From assembly GCA_002422045.1 (NCBI GenBank), contig DITG01000068.1, positions 22,606-45,829 of the forward strand: 23,224 nucleotides of DNA. Reading direction: 5' to 3'. Positions 6,448-14,074 of the stretch are shown in pieces. Source of the DNA: Acholeplasmataceae bacterium UBA6190. Its GTDB lineage: Bacteria; Bacillota_I; Bacilli_A; Acholeplasmatales; Acholeplasmataceae. The notes below the pieces were generated by a model that worked only from the letters and a program-made list of their open reading frames with translations, was not told the origin of the DNA and ran no database searches. The position numbers and the translations under genes were made by a program. Position 1 is the stretch's first letter. Each line of letters starts with the position of its first letter.

Positions 6448-7974
6448 ATGCTCGATATCCGTACACTGTATACGATACAATTTCTGATCTCCATTGTTGC
6501 ATCCATCATTATGATTCAAGTTTATATCTTTAACCGCCATCGATTCAAGGGATTGTCCTATTGGGCTCTGTTGATGCTTTTTTCGACATTAGGCGTCTTG
6601 ATGATCGCAATTCGTGGCATCATTCCCAGTAACCTATCGATTGTATTATCCAATGGTTTTCTCTATGCCGCCATATCTATGATTCATGTTGGAATGCGGC
6701 GTTTCTTTGGAGCAAAAAATGTTGATTTCATCACATTGATCCTCGTGATCATCGCATTTTTCATCTCACTCGTCTTTACATTCGGGATACCCTCCATTCT
6801 CATACGTTCAATGATCTTAAGTATGCTTTACGTCATCTTTTCGATCTACAGTGCTGTCTTTTTGATTTCTCCAAATCATAACACACCCTTCAAACAAGTG
6901 CTTCCTATTGTCATTAATCTATTGATTTTAGCCCTGGTCAATGTGTATCGTTTCATCACACTTGCCATCTTTCCATATGATTCCGAAAGTATATTCACTG
7001 GAAACTCGTATGAGATTCTCTATATCATCATGATGACAATGACGATGTTCTACCTGAACTTCAACATGATTATGGTTGTTTCTAACAAACTCTATCATGA
7101 AGTTAAAATTGAAGAAGACAAATTCAACAACCTCTTCCATAAATCGCCTACATCGATCATCATCACACGATTTAAAACCGGCCAAATTGAAGAAGTCAAT
7201 CAAAGTTTACTGGATACTCTTGAACTTACCCGTGAGGACATCATCGGAAAAAACATCATGAATGGACCACACTTTGTAGATAAGCAACTCCGCGACACCA
7301 TCATTGATCAATTGTCAACGTCTGGATCAGTCAAAGGTATTGAGATGGATTTATTGACACAAAATAGACAGATCGTGCATATGCTCTATTCAGCTGTCTT
7401 GATTGAGATGCATCACGAGGTTTACGTCTTATCAACACTAGAAGATATCACTGAAATGAATCTACTCAAGCAAAAATTAAACGATCTTGCTACACACGAT
7501 TTCCTGACCCATTTGCCAAACAGAGAACTTTTCGTCAATTTTTTCAATGAATTGACCCAAACATCCTTGGTCAAGGATCAGCAAGTAGGCGTCGTAATGC
7601 TGGATTGTGACAACTTTAAGGAAATTAATGACGCTTACGGACATGATGTAGGTGATCAAGTCTTGATCCATGTGGCCAAGAAATTGGAAAAAGCGCTCTA
7701 TGCCAGAGGCATCGTATCCCGCTTTGGTGGAGATGAGTTTGCCATGATTGTCACATCTGGAAGCACTAATCTTGATCCTTATTTGAGAAAACTTCATGAT
7801 GAACTCTCTCAACCCGTTCAAATATCTGGTATCGATATCGATGTCAAGGTCAGTATCGGAGTCACTTACTACCCAAGTGATGGTCATGATATCGCCACAT
7901 TGCTGAAAAAATCAGATGTGTTGCTTTATGAAGGCAAGCGTACAGGTAAGAATAAAATTGTGTTCTCACAATAA
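6448..7974 (+). CDS. Membrane-bound PAS-GGDEF diguanylate cyclase
   Basis: This 508-residue protein should make cyclic di-GMP from two GTP. The N-terminal 205 residues form about six or seven membrane helices. A PAS domain follows (about 220-335; FNNLFHKSPTSIIITRFKTG..IEEVNQSLLDTLELTREDIIGKN), then a GGDEF domain (about 345-508) starting DFLTHLPNRELFVNFF, with an intact active site GGDEF at residues 427-431. The RxxD inhibitory site five residues before GGDEF is absent (ARGIVSRF there), so product inhibition through that site is not expected. AAGGAGG lies 10 nt before the ATG. It is a single-gene unit with its own terminator. The PAS domain ligand is unknown. Confidence 0.92.
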   Translation: MLDIRTLYTIQFLISIVASIIMIQVYIFNRHRFKGLSYWALLMLFSTLGVLMIAIRGIIPSNLSIVLSNGFLYAAISMIHVGMRRFFGAKNVDFITLILVIIAFFISLVFTFGIPSILIRSMILSMLYVIFSIYSAVFLISPNHNTPFKQVLPIVINLLILALVNVYRFITLAIFPYDSESIFTGNSYEILYIIMMTMTMFYLNFNMIMVVSNKLYHEVKIEEDKFNNLFHKSPTSIIITRFKTGQIEEVNQSLLDTLELTREDIIGKNIMNGPHFVDKQLRDTIIDQLSTSGSVKGIEMDLLTQNRQIVHMLYSAVLIEMHHEVYVLSTLEDITEMNLLKQKLNDLATHDFLTHLPNRELFVNFFNELTQTSLVKDQQVGVVMLDCDNFKEINDAYGHDVGDQVLIHVAKKLEKALYARGIVSRFGGDEFAMIVTSGSTNLDPYLRKLHDELSQPVQISGIDIDVKVSIGVTYYPSDGHDIATLLKKSDVLLYEGKRTGKNKIVFSQ

Positions 7975-7999
7975 AAAAAGAGATGCGTTAACATCTCTT
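7971..7999 (-). terminator. Terminator of the ABC exporter gene
   Basis: Reading the minus strand, AAGAGATG pairs with CATCTCTT around a 6-nt loop and is followed by a T-rich tail. It lies 45 nt past the stop of the ABC gene, right against the stop of the convergent PAS-GGDEF gene. Confidence 0.8.
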
Positions 8000-8007
8000 C
8001 TCCTATG

Positions 8008-8038
8008 AAAGACTAAACATCATGGTTTGGTCTTTTTT
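8008..8038 (+). terminator. Terminator of the PAS-GGDEF gene
   Basis: An 11-bp stem pairs AAAGACTAAAC with GTTTGGTCTTT (one G-U pair) and runs into six T. It lies just beyond the opposing minus-strand terminator, so the two convergent genes use interlocked terminators. Confidence 0.82.
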
Positions 8039-8043
8039 ATTGT

Positions 8044-10353
8044 TTATTCGGTTCTCAGCGCGACCACAGGATCCTTGCGTGCAGCAATGCCACTAGGAAT
8101 CAAACCTGCAATCAATGTCAATATTGTGGAAAGGACAATCAGGAACAATGCATTCGAGATCAAAAGTTCTGCAAAGTCCGGTGTACCAATCAAGTTTTCA
8201 ACGATGATGTTGATGGGGAAATTCAAGATGAATGCGACCACGACACCAAAGATGCCTGAAGCAAGTCCGATGAGCAATGTTTCAGCATTGAAAATTCTTG
8301 AAATGTCTTTCTTTCTTGCACCTAAGCTACGCATGATGCCAATTTCCTTGGTTCTTTCAACCACCGATACATATGTTATGATGCCAATCATCACGGATGA
8401 TACAACGAGTGAAATACCTGCAAAGGCAGTCAAGATGATGGTGATGGTATTGATCAATGAAGAAATGGTTGATGATATCGATTCTGCTAAGTCAGTGTAA
8501 ACGATCGAATCTGCTTCTGATTTGCCAACATTGAACTGATCCAAATAGTCTTTGATCTGGTCTTTCGCATCGAAACTCACCGGATAAATCTGAACACCCG
8601 TAGGTGATGAATCTCCACCGATAGAACGCATCACATCTGTATAGGAGACTTGTAAATTGAATGGCAATCCCGTCAGTACATTCACGGTTGGAGAAGCAAT
8701 CTGTGCGATGACGACTGCAGAATCCTGTGCGATATCGAGCAAGAATTCAGTCAAAAGTGTCGTATAGCCAATGCCTTCAGATAACAATTCAGAGGATGCT
8801 TCCGGTTTGACACGCAAGATGCCTGTGACTGTCAATGTGATGGCATCACTGGACTGATACATCGCTTCATAATTGGTCGATGGAACAAAGACATTTCCGA
8901 TGGTTTCATAAAATAGGTCATTAGGCACCACTTTGAACGTCTTTCCGATGAAATCTTCAAATGAGTATTCTTCTGTGATGACAATACCTAAGGCTTCTAA
9001 GAAATTGACATCCAGTCGGTTCTGTGAATCCACAACCAAGACAAGTTCATTGAATGAAACCGGGTAGGTTCCAAATAAGACATCGTATTGTGATTGAATG
9101 AAAAGAGGATTATCCGGAAGTTCACTGAAATAACGTGTCGATCCAAAGAATCCTGATGATCTTTGCGTCGTGACTTTGATGTAATTTCCGGCACTACTCT
9201 GATCGACCACATTGAGTTGAATCGCTCTGGTATATGAAATCGAGTTATAAATGGCTGGGCTCATCAGTGACAGATAGTCGATGAACTCATCGTCAATGAC
9301 ATTCACATGAATCGTTGATGAAGCGTTTCTGTCGTAAGCATAGATGGTGTTGCCTTCAGGAAACTCGTTTTCAATCGGATCGCCAAACGGTGTACCCGCT
9401 GGTGGCCCGAAGCGATCGGTTTGAACGACGCGATCAATCGTGATCGGAAATCCTGCCAAAGCATCGGATTGTAAATTGTTGGTGTATCTGGTCATACCTG
9501 TTGAAATGGATAAGACCAAAGCAATACCAACAATGCCGATACTGCCTGCAATCGAAGTGATGATGGTTCTACCTTTTTTAGTGAGCAAGTTTTTGAAAGA
9601 TGTCTTGATGGCAGTCATGTAAGACATCGATGTTTTCTTGTTGATGAGTTTTTCTTTGGCAACGAGATCCTGAGGTTTGACAGGCCGTGTATCTTCAACG
9701 ACAAGTCCATCTACAAGACGTACGATGCGATCAGAAAATTTGGAAGAAATTTCAGAGTTGTGAGTGACCATGATCACTAGTCTGTCTTTTGAGATTTTTT
9801 GAATCAATTCCATGATCTGAACTGATGTTTTGGAGTCGAGTGCTCCTGTGGGTTCATCTGCAAGTAAAATTTTCGGATTATTAACGAGTGCTCTTGCGAT
9901 CGCGACACGTTGCATCTGTCCACCAGATAATTGATTGGGTCTCTTGTGTAAATGATCTTTGAGTCCAACTTCAATCAACACTTCTGAAGCACGATCTCTT
10001 CTTTCTTTAGCACCAACTCCAGACAAGCGTAGTGCCATTTCGACATTATCCAAGACTGACAGATGAGAAATTAGGTTGTAACTTTGAAACACAAACCCGA
10101 TGGTCGCATTCCGATAAGCATCCCAATCGGCATCTTTGAATGCTTTCGTGGATTTGCCATCAATCAAAAGATCTCCATCCGTATAGCGATCCAAACCGCC
10201 AATCAGATTGAGCATCGTTGTTTTACCGGAACCCGAAGCACCCAGAATCGCAACAAATTCGTTATTTTTGAATTCTAAGTCAATGCCGTTCAATGCTGGA
10301 ACGGGTTGTCCAGCCACCATGTAATCCTTTTTGATATGTTTAAGTTGAAGCAT
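8044..10353 (-). CDS. MacB-like ABC transporter, ATPase-permease fusion
   Basis: This 769-residue fusion joins an N-terminal ABC ATPase (about 1-225) to an FtsX-type permease. The ATPase has Walker A GASGSGKTT, Q-loop FVFQSYNL, signature LSGGQMQRVAIARA, Walker B ILLADEPTGALD and H-loop VTHNSE, closest in type to the LolD/MacB class. After a membrane helix (about 262-285) comes a large extracytoplasmic domain of some 330 residues, then three helices with the FtsX motif VVERTKEIGIMRSLGARKKDISRIF. This is the four-helix mechanotransmission (type VII) architecture, which moves peptides, lipoproteins or antibiotics at the outer face of the membrane rather than pumping through a pore. No partner HlyD-like protein is next to it. 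The substrate is unknown; antimicrobial peptide defence is one possibility. Confidence 0.92.
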   Translation of the reverse strand: MLQLKHIKKDYMVAGQPVPALNGIDLEFKNNEFVAILGASGSGKTTMLNLIGGLDRYTDGDLLIDGKSTKAFKDADWDAYRNATIGFVFQSYNLISHLSVLDNVEMALRLSGVGAKERRDRASEVLIEVGLKDHLHKRPNQLSGGQMQRVAIARALVNNPKILLADEPTGALDSKTSVQIMELIQKISKDRLVIMVTHNSEISSKFSDRIVRLVDGLVVEDTRPVKPQDLVAKEKLINKKTSMSYMTAIKTSFKNLLTKKGRTIITSIAGSIGIVGIALVLSISTGMTRYTNNLQSDALAGFPITIDRVVQTDRFGPPAGTPFGDPIENEFPEGNTIYAYDRNASSTIHVNVIDDEFIDYLSLMSPAIYNSISYTRAIQLNVVDQSSAGNYIKVTTQRSSGFFGSTRYFSELPDNPLFIQSQYDVLFGTYPVSFNELVLVVDSQNRLDVNFLEALGIVITEEYSFEDFIGKTFKVVPNDLFYETIGNVFVPSTNYEAMYQSSDAITLTVTGILRVKPEASSELLSEGIGYTTLLTEFLLDIAQDSAVVIAQIASPTVNVLTGLPFNLQVSYTDVMRSIGGDSSPTGVQIYPVSFDAKDQIKDYLDQFNVGKSEADSIVYTDLAESISSTISSLINTITIILTAFAGISLVVSSVMIGIITYVSVVERTKEIGIMRSLGARKKDISRIFNAETLLIGLASGIFGVVVAFILNFPINIIVENLIGTPDFAELLISNALFLIVLSTILTLIAGLIPSGIAARKDPVVALRTE

Positions 10354-10378
10354 GATGATTCACATCCTTTACTCCATC

Positions 10379-10407
10379 ATTATATGCTTCTAGAAACCAT
10401 ATAGCAA
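10379..10407 (-). promoter_or_regulatory. Promoter of the ABC exporter
   Basis: The -35 is TTGCTA (10407-10402), with a 17-bp spacer and a perfect TATAAT -10 (10384-10379), 26 nt before the start codon. The spacer holds the small palindrome TTCTAGAA, and a 13-bp palindrome AAACAA-A-TTGTTT (10407-10419) abuts the -35 box. Confidence 0.75.
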
Positions 10408-10473
10408 AACAAATTGTTTGTGTTTTTTTGCACATATTTTCATACATTTTTCATCTTTTATTAAGCAATTTTC

Positions 10474-10502
10474 TTGATATTGTTTCGAATTCGAAATATA
10501 AT
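10474..10502 (+). promoter_or_regulatory. Promoter of the FMN reductase gene with embedded operator
   Basis: The -35 is TTGATA (10474-10479), with a 17-bp spacer and TATAAT (10497-10502). The spacer contains the perfect 14-bp palindrome TTTCGAATTCGAAA (10483-10496), which would place a bound dimeric repressor between the two promoter boxes. Confidence 0.8.
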
Positions 10503-10542
10503 AAGGCCATGCGCACCATCGCAAACAAGGAGAAAACATCAA

Positions 10543-11085
10543 ATGAATGAAAAATTAAACATTGGCATTATTATTGGTAGTACCAGAGAAAACAGAGTCT
10601 CACCCCAGGTTGCATCATGGATCAAGTCATATGCGGATCAACGCTTTGATGCAAATTATCAGATCATTGACATCAAGGATTATCAACTGCCTTTATTAGG
10701 TGAGTCAGATGACGTATCTGGTATCACCAAGTGGAATAAAATCTTAACAGAGCAAGACGCATTTGTCTTTGTCGTTGCAGAATACAACCACTCCATCACA
10801 GCATCACTTAAGAATGCACTTGATTTGGCAAGAGAACCCTGGAACAACAAATCAGCAGGAATCGTCAGCTATGGGTCAGTGGGTGGTGCACGTGCCGCAG
10901 AGCACTTAAGAGGCATCTTGGGAGAACTTCAGATCGCTGATGTGAGAACTCATGTCGCATTGAACATGTTCACGGATTTTGAAAACTGGTCTGTCTTCAA
11001 ACCAGCAAGTCTTCATCAAGCGAACTTAAAAACGCTTATGGATCAAGTCAATGCTTGGGGAAGAGCCCTCAAATCCATTCGATAA
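10543..11085 (+). CDS. NADPH-dependent FMN reductase family protein
   Basis: This 180-residue flavodoxin-fold oxidoreductase belongs to the NADPH-dependent FMN reductase/azoreductase family. The FMN phosphate loop is GSTRENRVSPQV near the N-terminus, and the family motif AEYNHSITASLKNALD follows the central sheet. It likely reduces FMN, quinones or azo compounds with NAD(P)H. The start at 10543 is chosen because AAGGAG (10527-10532) lies 10 nt upstream; the open frame further upstream runs through the promoter and is not coding. It is transcribed alone from a promoter with a palindromic operator, as expected for an enzyme induced by electrophiles or quinones. The true substrate cannot be told from sequence. 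Confidence 0.92.
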   Translation: MNEKLNIGIIIGSTRENRVSPQVASWIKSYADQRFDANYQIIDIKDYQLPLLGESDDVSGITKWNKILTEQDAFVFVVAEYNHSITASLKNALDLAREPWNNKSAGIVSYGSVGGARAAEHLRGILGELQIADVRTHVALNMFTDFENWSVFKPASLHQANLKTLMDQVNAWGRALKSIR

Positions 11086-11109
11086 AAAAATCTCCGGCTG
11101 GAGATTTTT
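11086..11109. terminator. Bidirectional terminator
   Basis: A 10-bp perfect stem AAAAATCTCC / GGAGATTTTT with loop GGCT carries A and T tracts on both sides. It ends the FMN reductase gene (plus) and the membrane cytochrome gene (minus), whose stop codon overlaps it. Confidence 0.9.
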
Positions 11110-11770
11110 ATTTTACTGATTTTGCCAAACTGTTTCGTTTAGGTAGGATAACATTGATGATTCTCAAGACAATGTAGAGTATCAAAAGCACATGATACAA
11201 GATGGCATTGGGACTTAATCTGAAATCAAAGAAATCAGGATTGATCGTGACATCAAATGCCAAGTGGAAATAGATGAGCAGATAGGTTAAATACGATAAC
11301 TTATGCAGTGTTTTCCATGATTTGGGTGACATTTTCTTTCGGATGAACATGAAGGTCGTGATCACAAGTGGAATCAATGTCAACATTGCAAACAACCCAC
11401 TCATATTATATCCAGATAATGCGAGTTCTAAACGTGTCAATGCGTGAGGAATCAGAAAGATAAAACCGATTACTGCATATTCACCTCTGACCACATTCAA
11501 AGCCTTTCTTGGTAATGTGTTTTTCTTGAATACACCTGCAAAGATGACAACAATGAAGAAACCTAATGCCAAGTGTCCACTCAAGACGATTTCAGTGACT
11601 GGTCCGAGATTGATCGAAAGCAAAGAAAGCAGGATGACCAAAAATGAAATGGTCAGTGCGCCAGCCATATAACGATATTGACGCATGTGAATCTGTTTGT
11701 AAAAATAGAGCGTGATACCAAAAAGTATGAGTGCAACAATAATGCCGATGTTCGCCTGGATAAAACTCAT
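11108..11770 (-). CDS. Ferric-reductase-like transmembrane b-type cytochrome (MsrQ/YedZ-like)
   Basis: This 220-residue integral membrane protein has about seven hydrophobic helices and resembles the ferric reductase transmembrane domain family. Conserved-looking heme ligands are His in SGHLALGFF, PHALTRL, and the paired His in WKTLHKLSYLTYLLIYFHLAF, the last being the best family match. It probably carries heme b and passes electrons across or within the membrane. The start at 11770 lies 1 nt after the stop of the cytochrome-b5-like lipoprotein gene, with GGAGAG just inside that gene; an in-frame upstream ATG at 11851 would be deep inside the neighbour. No flavin or NAD domain is fused, so an external reductase would be required. 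Confidence 0.82.
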   Translation of the reverse strand: MSFIQANIGIIVALILFGITLYFYKQIHMRQYRYMAGALTISFLVILLSLLSINLGPVTEIVLSGHLALGFFIVVIFAGVFKKNTLPRKALNVVRGEYAVIGFIFLIPHALTRLELALSGYNMSGLFAMLTLIPLVITTFMFIRKKMSPKSWKTLHKLSYLTYLLIYFHLAFDVTINPDFFDFRLSPNAILYHVLLILYIVLRIINVILPKRNSLAKSVK

Positions 11771-11771
11771 C

Positions 11772-12116
11772 TTAACTCTCCACGATGATGCCGATGAGCG
11801 GAATTCCACTGAGTGTAGATAGTCCGTGTGGGGATTGATTAACAATGGCATCGGTTAAGTCTCTGCCCGCTTGGAATCCATTATGTCCACCATTTCTCCA
11901 AAATGAAGAATCTGTCACATCATAGACAAAACCATTGACTGCAATATAAGCTCTCTTTCCGTTTCTGCCATCAAACTCAAGCAACTCAGTCAGCGTGAAT
12001 TCTAAAAGTTCTTCTTCAGTTGGAATCACAGGAACGAAAGTATCTTCCACTTTTTCTGTACATCCATATAATCCAATACTCATCAAAGCCAGTAAAAACA
12101 ACACGATTGTTTTCAT
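11772..12116 (-). CDS. Cytochrome b5-like heme-binding lipoprotein
   Basis: This is a 114-residue exported lipoprotein with a cytochrome b5-like heme/steroid binding domain. The signal peptide KTIVLFLLALMSIGLYGC ends in a lipobox Cys, a Glu/Pro-rich linker of about 20 residues follows, then FTLTELLEFDGRNG, AYIAVNGFVYDVT, GGHNGFQAGRDLTDAI and SPHGLSTL. In this family the His of GGHNG and SPHG are the probable heme ligands. The ATG at 12116 is favoured over 12125 because GGAAG lies 8 nt before it. It is directly coupled to the ferric-reductase-like membrane protein, so the pair may form an extracytoplasmic electron transfer module. Confidence 0.85.
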   Translation of the reverse strand: MKTIVLFLLALMSIGLYGCTEKVEDTFVPVIPTEEELLEFTLTELLEFDGRNGKRAYIAVNGFVYDVTDSSFWRNGGHNGFQAGRDLTDAIVNQSPHGLSTLSGIPLIGIIVES

Positions 12117-12223
12117 ATCATACACTTCCTTTTAATCAAAGTCTATCATATTCATATAAAGAATAAAAACGACTTGCTTAACGAGAAAAATATTAACATA
12201 ATTGTCTTGGCAGGTTGAATTTC

Positions 12224-12253
12224 TTGACAATTTACTATAGAATATTATTATAC
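12224..12253 (+). promoter_or_regulatory. Promoter of the ferredoxin gene
   Basis: There is a consensus -35 TTGACA (12224-12229) with a -10 candidate ATTATA/TTATAC at 12247-12253 (17-18 bp spacer), about 23 nt before the start codon. The exact -10 is ambiguous in this AT-rich stretch. Confidence 0.65.
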
Positions 12254-12275
12254 GACACGTATGGAGGATAAATTT

Positions 12276-12449
12276 ATGCCAAGAAGAATTACTGAGCTTT
12301 GCACATGTGATGGTTCCTGCAAGGATGTATGTCCTGTAGAATGTATTTCCGAAGGATCACCCATCTATATTATTGATGAAGACATCTGTATTGACTGCGG
12401 CGCATGCGAATCTGTATGCCCAACCGATGGAGCAATCATCGAAGTTTAA
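12276..12449 (+). CDS. Small 2[4Fe-4S]-type ferredoxin
   Basis: This 57-residue soluble ferredoxin shuttles low-potential electrons in the cytoplasm. The second cluster motif is canonical, CIDCGACESVCP. The first is CTCDGSCKDVCP, with its second Cys at +2 instead of the usual +3, plus another Cys in CPVEC. The ATG at 12276 is used because GGAGG lies 8 nt upstream; the in-frame ATG at 12261 overlaps that site. It has its own promoter and terminator. It lies divergent from the b5-like/ferric-reductase-like pair, but a direct link between them is only suggested by proximity. With two clusters it resembles clostridial ferredoxin; a 7Fe or one-cluster form is possible given the spacing. Confidence 0.92.
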   Translation: MPRRITELCTCDGSCKDVCPVECISEGSPIYIIDEDICIDCGACESVCPTDGAIIEV

Positions 12450-12454
12450 TGAGC

Positions 12455-12480
12455 AAAGGGCGTCAATGACGCCCTTTTTT
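12455..12480 (+). terminator. Ferredoxin gene terminator
   Basis: A 10-bp GC-rich stem AAAGGGCGTC / GACGCCCTTT with a 3-nt loop is followed by more T, just after the ferredoxin stop. Confidence 0.9.
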
Positions 12481-12490
12481 ATTGCTTAAA

Positions 12491-12520
12491 AAATCAAAAA
12501 GACGCAATGGTTGCGTCTTT
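12491..12520 (-). terminator. Terminator of the DEAD-box helicase gene
   Basis: Reading the minus strand, AAAGACGCAA pairs with TTGCGTCTTT around a 3-nt loop, followed by TTGATTTTTT. It lies 11 nt past the helicase stop. Confidence 0.9.
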
Positions 12521-12530
12521 GATGTCCGGA

Positions 12531-14009
12531 TTAGACTTTCTTTTGTCTGTAAGTGGATTGAGCAGGTTTGTTAGATCCCTGATAACTCGGTTTCTTTCCA
12601 CCATCGTTTTTGTTAAACTTGTTTTGGAAAGGACTCTTGGACTGTGGATATGATGGTTTAAAGGCGGGTTTTGGATCTTCCTGCTTTTCAACAATCACTT
12701 CAGTCTTTTTCTTTGGGAGTTCGGATCTCTTGAATCCGGAGCCTAGTGATTCTTTCTCTTCTTTCAATTCTTTGTAACTCTTTTTTTCCTTGACCACGTT
12801 TGTTTTTACGCTTTCCTTCTTTTGATTTTTGGGAGTCTGTGGATTCTTCTTTTTTGGACCCACTTCCATTATATCACGAATTCCATACAATGGGTGTTTG
12901 ATTTTCGGTATCGTTGTTTGAATGCTTTTTTCGATTTGCTTGAGCAAATGCATCTCTTCATTCATGCAAAATGAGATGGCTTCCCCTGAAAAACCTGCAC
13001 GACCTGTTCTACCAATCCGGTGAACATAAGTTTCAGGCACTTCCGGTAGTTCATAGTTGACGACATGTGATAATTCATCCACATCGATGCCACGTGCGGC
13101 GATATCGGTTGCAACCAACACTCTGAGTTTACGTGATTTCAGATCCGCTAGAGCACGCATACGATTATTCTGAGATTTATTACCATGGATAGCATCAGCT
13201 TTGACACCATACGAAAGTAATTCTTTCACCAATTTGTTCGCACCATGCTTGGTTCTTGTAAATACCAAGACAGAAGACATTTTGGGGTTCACCAAAAGAT
13301 CAATCAACAGGTTGGTCTTATCTTTTTTTGCAACATGATACAGAGATTGTTCGATTTTTTCAATCATCGTCTCCGGTGGTGTCACTTCAATTCTGACTGG
13401 GTTATGCAGCATGCTGTTGGCAAGTGACATGATTTCATTGGGGATGGTTGCAGAAAACAACATCGTCTGTCTGGGTGTTGGTATGAAAGAAACGATTTTC
13501 TTGACATCATTGATGAATCCCATGTCTAACATGCGATCCGCTTCATCCAAAACGAAATATTTGATATCGAATAATTTGATGAATCCTTGTTGCATGAGAT
13601 CAAGCAGTCTGCCTGGCGTTGCGACCATGACATCCATGCCTCTATAAATCGCAGCCTCTTGTGGCTTTTGGGAAACACCCCCATAAATCACTTCGGTTCT
13701 AATGCCAAGGTCCTTACTGTAATTGCGAAACGAATCTTTGATTTGTTCTGCAAGCTCTCTGGTTGGTGCAAGCACAAGCGCATGCAGTTTCCGGACAGGA
13801 TTTTGGATTTTGGATAAATAGATTGCCTGGATGATGGGTACTGCAAAAGCAAGTGTCTTGCCAGTTCCTGTTTGAGCAGATGCCAAGATATCATGACCCT
13901 CAAATAAAACAGGCAATGCTTTTTCTTGGATCGGGGTAGGTGTTACATAGCCTTCGGATTGGATGGCCTTCAAAATGGGGGGGATAATCTTTAAGTCAGT
14001 AAAATTCAT
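12531..14009 (-). CDS. DEAD-box ATP-dependent RNA helicase (RhlE/CshA-like)
   Basis: This 492-residue RNA helicase unwinds short RNA duplexes in ribosome assembly, mRNA decay or cold adaptation. The Q motif GYVTPTPIQEKALP, Walker A AQTGTGKT (about 45-52), PTRELAEQI, DEAD at 155-158, SAT, and the second RecA domain with VATDIAARGIDVDEL and HRIGRTGRAG are all intact. After residue about 385 comes a low-complexity tail rich in Lys, Pro, Gln and Ser, as in RhlE and CshA proteins, where it binds RNA. AAGGAG lies 5 nt before the ATG. The 5' leader of about 155 nt holds a terminator and a competing antiterminator, so expression is probably set by premature termination. Confidence 0.95.
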   Translation of the reverse strand: MNFTDLKIIPPILKAIQSEGYVTPTPIQEKALPVLFEGHDILASAQTGTGKTLAFAVPIIQAIYLSKIQNPVRKLHALVLAPTRELAEQIKDSFRNYSKDLGIRTEVIYGGVSQKPQEAAIYRGMDVMVATPGRLLDLMQQGFIKLFDIKYFVLDEADRMLDMGFINDVKKIVSFIPTPRQTMLFSATIPNEIMSLANSMLHNPVRIEVTPPETMIEKIEQSLYHVAKKDKTNLLIDLLVNPKMSSVLVFTRTKHGANKLVKELLSYGVKADAIHGNKSQNNRMRALADLKSRKLRVLVATDIAARGIDVDELSHVVNYELPEVPETYVHRIGRTGRAGFSGEAISFCMNEEMHLLKQIEKSIQTTIPKIKHPLYGIRDIMEVGPKKKNPQTPKNQKKESVKTNVVKEKKSYKELKEEKESLGSGFKRSELPKKKTEVIVEKQEDPKPAFKPSYPQSKSPFQNKFNKNDGGKKPSYQGSNKPAQSTYRQKKV

Positions 14010-14039
14010 GTGTTCTCCTTGAATGGTTCTGCAACCAAT

Positions 14040-14074
14040 AAAAAAAGCGTTGCAGGTTTAAAGCTTTCAACGCT
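14040..14074 (-). terminator. Terminator inside the DEAD-box helicase 5' leader
   Basis: Reading the minus strand, AGCGTTG pairs with CAACGCT around a 15-nt loop (with extra pairing AAAGCTTT possible inside) and is followed by seven T, 31 nt before the helicase start. The leader segment CATTGAAA (plus 14102-14109) can pair with TTTCAACG (plus 14065-14072), taking the 5' arm of the terminator away. This looks like a riboregulated attenuator. Confidence 0.72.

Noticed and set aside
7477..7887. 136-codon minus-strand frame inside the PAS-GGDEF gene
   Set aside because: It is fully antisense to the GGDEF domain and shows no family resemblance or ribosome binding site.
10474..10542. N-terminal extension of the FMN reductase frame
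   Set aside because: It runs through the promoter boxes and has no ribosome binding site; the start at 10543 has AAGGAG at good distance.
12531..12850. Frameshift or degraded end of the DEAD-box helicase
   Set aside because: The Lys/Pro/Gln-rich tail is in frame, ends before a good terminator and is normal for RhlE/CshA-type helicases.
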